Below are positions 18,111 through 20,494 of a DNA stretch of 20,494 nucleotides, piece by piece. Origin of the DNA: Chara braunii. Taxonomy: Eukaryota; Streptophyta; Charophyceae; Charales; Characeae. Within the stretch, counting starts at the first letter, position 1. The number at the start of each line of letters is the position of its first letter. The stretch spans positions 488,718-509,211 of the forward strand of contig BFEA01000483.1 of assembly GCA_003427395.1 (NCBI GenBank), read 5' to 3'. The notes below the pieces were generated by a model. It saw only the letters and a program-made list of their open reading frames with translations. It was not told the origin of the DNA and made no database searches. Position numbers and translations under genes: made by a program.

Positions 18111-18262
18111 ATATTTTTTCGAAACTTTGCGTCCCAAGGGTCCTGCTTAACGAGGTGATAAGAGCATCCCGATTAAGCAGGTGCGTTTAAAGCTCCATCT
18201 ATTAGTGGGGAGTAACACCTGCTGAAAATCAGGTCCAACATCCCAGTTCAAGCATCAGTTCA

Positions 18263-18264
<2 letters not shown>

Positions 18265-18321
<57 letters not shown>
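18265..18321. repeat. (TTA)n microsatellite
   Basis: About 19 TTA units on + ((AAT)n in LINE-3 orientation). It lies between the LINE-3 3'UTR (aaataaaaatggcccag on +) and the terminal hairpin module. Confidence 0.93.
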
Positions 18322-18322
<1 letters not shown>

Positions 18323-18539
18323 ATAAAAATGGCCCAGTCCCCAAGGCTGATATTAATTTCAAGAAAACTGAGCCCAGGGTCCTCACATTAAACTCGAAGT
18401 AGTCCACAAGAGTCTGTATCATGCCTCTTCACTCTTAAAAAGGCGCTGAAAAATTGTCTCATCCTCGCACTTATATCCTCAAATACCTGCATGTCTCATT
18501 CATACCCATACCATGATCTGGAAACCATACAAAGGTCCG

Positions 18540-19690
18540 GCAAAGGAAAAATATCTGGGAATTCTGCACAGGTCGTAGTGGGATTGTGGAGTCGATGTCA
18601 ATCCAGTTGTTGAAAAATAGGCGATAGTTCCTTTGAAATGCCTCCTGGTCTCTTGTCCTCCTTCCTATTTCACCTGATCCATTCTCCCTCCTTGATCCCC
18701 CCCAGGTCAGCTACGATTAAACGACTGGATGTGATGTCAAATCTTCTTCTTTGATGTGATATATTGTATTTTTTCTTTGATTTTCTCCCATCTAGATAAA
18801 ACATCAGTTTCAAACTTGAAACTTGTTGTTTAGTAGTTTTTGTGAATTCAGGCTTATCCAATCGTGCACCCTCCATCTCGTGAGGACATCGTCTTATCCA
18901 GATTGCCCACAATATGACCACTCTACCAATAATGAATAAATTTCATGTGAATTCATCTATATGTTCTGGGTTCCATGACTTAAGAAGCAAGACTTTACAC
19001 TTTCATGACCAGGTATAAGAAGTACCCAATTGTCGTCAAATTTTATCCCGCCAACAACATAACCATACCAGTCTTGGGCATTGGAGAAAAATATGTTCAA
19101 TGGTTTCTGGAATGAGCCTCTTTGGAAGGGCAGACTTGCAGAATTTACGTAAAGGAAGAACCTTTTTGTTCTAGAGAGGTTCTTTCAATAATCCAATTGT
19201 TGGTTGGGAGGCATCTGTGAACAATCTGCCATTGTAAGAAAGTCAATTTTTAAATTACTGTTTTTAAACTATTGGATTGATCTTATTTCCTCTCTATTCA
19301 CATTTAGATGTTTCATCCACCTATTTTCTACTCTTTCCTTAATGTCGACCTTTTGTCTCAACATTTTATAGGTTGATTTGACTTTTAATATGTGCAACGC
19401 TATAGAGCAGGATTTACCTTTCCCCATTTGGCTCGTCCATCTCCATGTGGTTGGGTCTATTGGTAGAGAAGATATAGGGATTTCTGGTCTGAAAGTTAGT
19501 TATTTCTCCTTAACCTGTATGACCCTGATTCTTAATACTTTGACCTCTTGTATTCATCTTGTGTTTTTTTTAGAGAAGCTAGTACAAAACCATTTATTCC
19601 TATCTCATAAATTTCTATCAAAATTGACTCAGATCGAAACATTCAATAAGATTCTCTACCACACCGGTCTGACCCTTTATGCTACCTAAT
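18540..19690 (-). pseudogene. LINE-3 ORF2 C-terminus with zf-RVT (decayed)
   Basis: Minus-strand peptides align collinearly with LINE-1: RPEIPISSLPIDPTTWRW, ILKVKSTYKMLRQKV and VENRWMKHLNV (about 19500-19290), LQWQIVHRCLPTNNW (about 19235-19195), the zinc-finger piece CKSALPKRLIPETIEHIFLQCP (about 19130-19070; only one Cys of the first pair is readable), VILWAIWIRRC with EMEGARLDKPEF (18921-18850), and YRLFFNNWIDIDSTIPLRP (about 18625-18560). Composition is more AT-rich than LINE-1. Frameshifts and stops are frequent, including a TAG at the Trp of the RWF motif. No RT or endonuclease remains. Confidence 0.82.
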
Positions 19691-19726
19691 TTGAAAGATA
19701 TAACCTAAGTTGTTTATCATTTCTGA

Positions 19727-19798
19727 CCGGATTAAGTGACCGGAATATCCGTCCGCTTTATCCGGCATCCTGTTTATCCAGAATTCCGGATAAACCGG
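19727..19798. other. CCGG-rich inverted repeat
   Basis: Five CCGG sites lie within 72 bp (19727, 19740, 19762, 19786, 19795). TTTATCCGG (19757-19765) and CCGGATAAA (19786-19794) form a perfect 9-bp stem. The surrounding DNA is AT-rich. It adjoins the likely 5' end of LINE-3 and could be part of a DNA transposon end or the LINE-3 target; not identified. Confidence 0.7.
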
Positions 19799-19805
19799 AA
19801 AATGG

Positions 19806-19850
19806 TCGAAAAAAACTCGTTTTTTTTTGTTTTTTTTTGTTTTTTTTTCG
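19806..19850. repeat. T-rich stretch with spaced G
   Basis: An A run, then three T runs of 8-10 separated by single G residues. Low-complexity DNA; predicted peptides across it are not credible. Confidence 0.8.
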
Positions 19851-19884
19851 CTTGAAGAGGACTCCAACAGGTTCAAATATGAGA

Positions 19885-20290
19885 TTTTTTTCTCTTCCTA
19901 CTCCCTGTCTGCCTCCTTCCTACTCCTCTCCTTGTCCTCTGCCACTTCTGCATCCTCCTCCTTCTCCTCCTCTTCTTGGTTGTCCTCGTCCTCGTCCACC
20001 TCCTCCTCCTCCTCCTCTTCCTCTTATTCTGCATCTTCTTCTTCATCCTCCTCCCCTTCCTCCTTTTCGTCTTTATCCTCCTCCTCGTCTTCTACTTCGT
20101 CTTCTTCCTTCTCCTCCTCCTCCTCCTCTCCTTCCTCCTCCTCCTCCTCTTCTAATTCTTCTTCTTCTCCTCCTCCTCATCATCATTATCCTTCCTCCTC
20201 GTCCTCCTCTTTTCCGTCTTCCTCCTCCTCCCCCTCCTCCTCCTCCTCACCCTTCCTCCTCCTCCTCCTCGTCGACCCTTTCCTCCTCCT
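19885..20290. repeat. Polypyrimidine (TCC)n-like tract, about 400 bp
   Basis: Almost entirely C and T on +, built of interspersed TCC, TTC and CCT triplets with occasional purines. The open frames read poly-Ser, or Pro/Leu, and simply mirror the triplet repeat. The complementary strand is a long GGA/GAA purine tract, which can adopt triplex (H-DNA) forms. No evidence of a gene. Confidence 0.92.
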
Positions 20291-20356
20291 AGTACTCCAA
20301 TCTTTCGCTTCACTCGACAACACTTCTCAGGAGCTCAAAGCCTCCAACAGTCACCC

Positions 20357-20415
20357 AGGAAGCTTCGGAGGGAACGAGCTATAAAGCGGATTGATTAGGC
20401 TTTCGCCCCTATACC
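20357..20415 (-). rRNA. Short antisense fragment matching nuclear 28S (LSU) rRNA
   Basis: On +, CTTCGGAGGGAAC followed about 20 nt later by GATTAG and CTTTCGCCCCTATACC matches the reverse complement of a strongly conserved part of eukaryotic 28S rRNA (sense ggtataggggcgaaag, ctaatc, then gttccctccgaag). Differences from the form I know: a G for T after GATTAG, a G for C after GGGAAC, and a diverged interior (cgagctataaagcggatt). The match stops at 20415 and is poor left of 20357, so only about 60 bp of a multi-kilobase gene is present. It is therefore a pseudogene fragment or captured piece, not a working rRNA gene. The comparison is from memory of the conserved sequence. Confidence 0.7.
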
Positions 20416-20445
20416 GCCCTGGCCCACTTTTTTTGTTTTTCCCTT

Positions 20446-20461
20446 GAATCAATCAATCAAT

Positions 20462-20494
<33 letters not shown>
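20446..20494. repeat. (AATC)n followed by poly(A) at window end
   Basis: Four AATC units, then 31 A up to the end of the window. It resembles a retroposon 3' tail or a contig-end homopolymer; which one cannot be told from here. Confidence 0.85.

Larger units (their letters stand above)
18111..19690 (-). mobile_element. LINE-3: 5'-truncated LINE 3' half
   Basis: The minus strand reads the ORF2 C-terminus (19690-18540), a 3'UTR containing an internal-looking (AAT)n (18321-18265), and the same terminal module as LINE-2: hairpin A (about 18220-18240), the block whose complement is ctccatctattagtgggg (from 18192), about 11 nt, hairpin B (18142-18150/18173-18181, 9 bp) and cgaaaaaatat at 18120-18111. 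Two readings are possible. One is a single element with a microsatellite inside its 3'UTR. The other is an element ending in (AAT)n that landed in, or abuts, the 3' stub of an older copy (18111-18258). I slightly favour a single element. The 5' boundary is uncertain (19650-19740). Confidence 0.7.

Noticed and set aside
19827-20384. Long serine-rich and proline/leucine-rich open frames
   Set aside because: They are the mechanical translation of the (TCC)n tract in different frames, and the last part overlaps the 28S-like fragment.

Overview
The window looks like intergenic, repeat-dominated DNA from a eukaryotic nuclear genome. No intact host gene, prokaryotic operon or CRISPR array is visible. 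The only recognisable proteins are decayed pieces of non-LTR retrotransposons (LINEs) of the L1 type: an apurinic-endonuclease-like domain, a reverse transcriptase (RT) and a C-terminal zf-RVT-type zinc finger. That last domain is best known from plant LINEs, so a plant or streptophyte source is my guess, not something shown. A short antisense piece matching nuclear 28S rRNA at the right end also points to a eukaryote.

Layout. 1-1380: GC-mixed, unassigned DNA with a 19-C run, an (AC)n tract and a cluster of perfect hairpins (814-892). 1380-3660: AT-rich, non-coding, highly structured repeat DNA. It holds a five-copy tandem array of about 124 bp units with an alternating A/B (higher-order) pattern (1857-2475). 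This is followed by a series of hairpins (about 2725-3660) that share an almost invariant core, tacctaaacttatagagcg, flanked by arms whose sequence changes from unit to unit while staying complementary. 3665-6900: C-rich, proline/serine-coding-like but stop-riddled sequence, probably the decayed 5' part of LINE-1 or older debris; it contains a perfect 12+12 bp palindrome at 6800-6825.

LINE-1 (+, about 6922-12832, 5' end not fixed) has a putative ORF1 remnant, then endonuclease, RT and zf-RVT segments spread over three frames, a 3'UTR with three copies of a hairpin motif, and a 48-nt poly(A). LINE-2 (-, about 17330 down to 13019) starts inside ORF2, so it is 5'-truncated, and ends in (AAT)n. 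LINE-3 (-, about 19690 down to 18111) keeps only the ORF2 C-terminus and 3'UTR. All three carry a related 3'-terminal module with a covarying 6-bp hairpin and a shared block ending in atagatggag. LINE-2 and LINE-3 add a second hairpin of unrelated sequence at the same position. A tRNA-like (SINE-head-like) sequence abuts LINE-2 at 17335.

19700-20494: a CCGG-rich inverted repeat, a T-rich stretch, about 400 bp of (TCC)n-like polypyrimidine, the antisense 28S fragment (20357-20415), and an (AATC)n/poly(A) end. The RT catalytic motif is broken in both elements that retain it, so nothing here should be autonomously mobile. The most novel-looking signals are the covarying hairpin array (2725-3660) and the conserved two-hairpin LINE 3' module.
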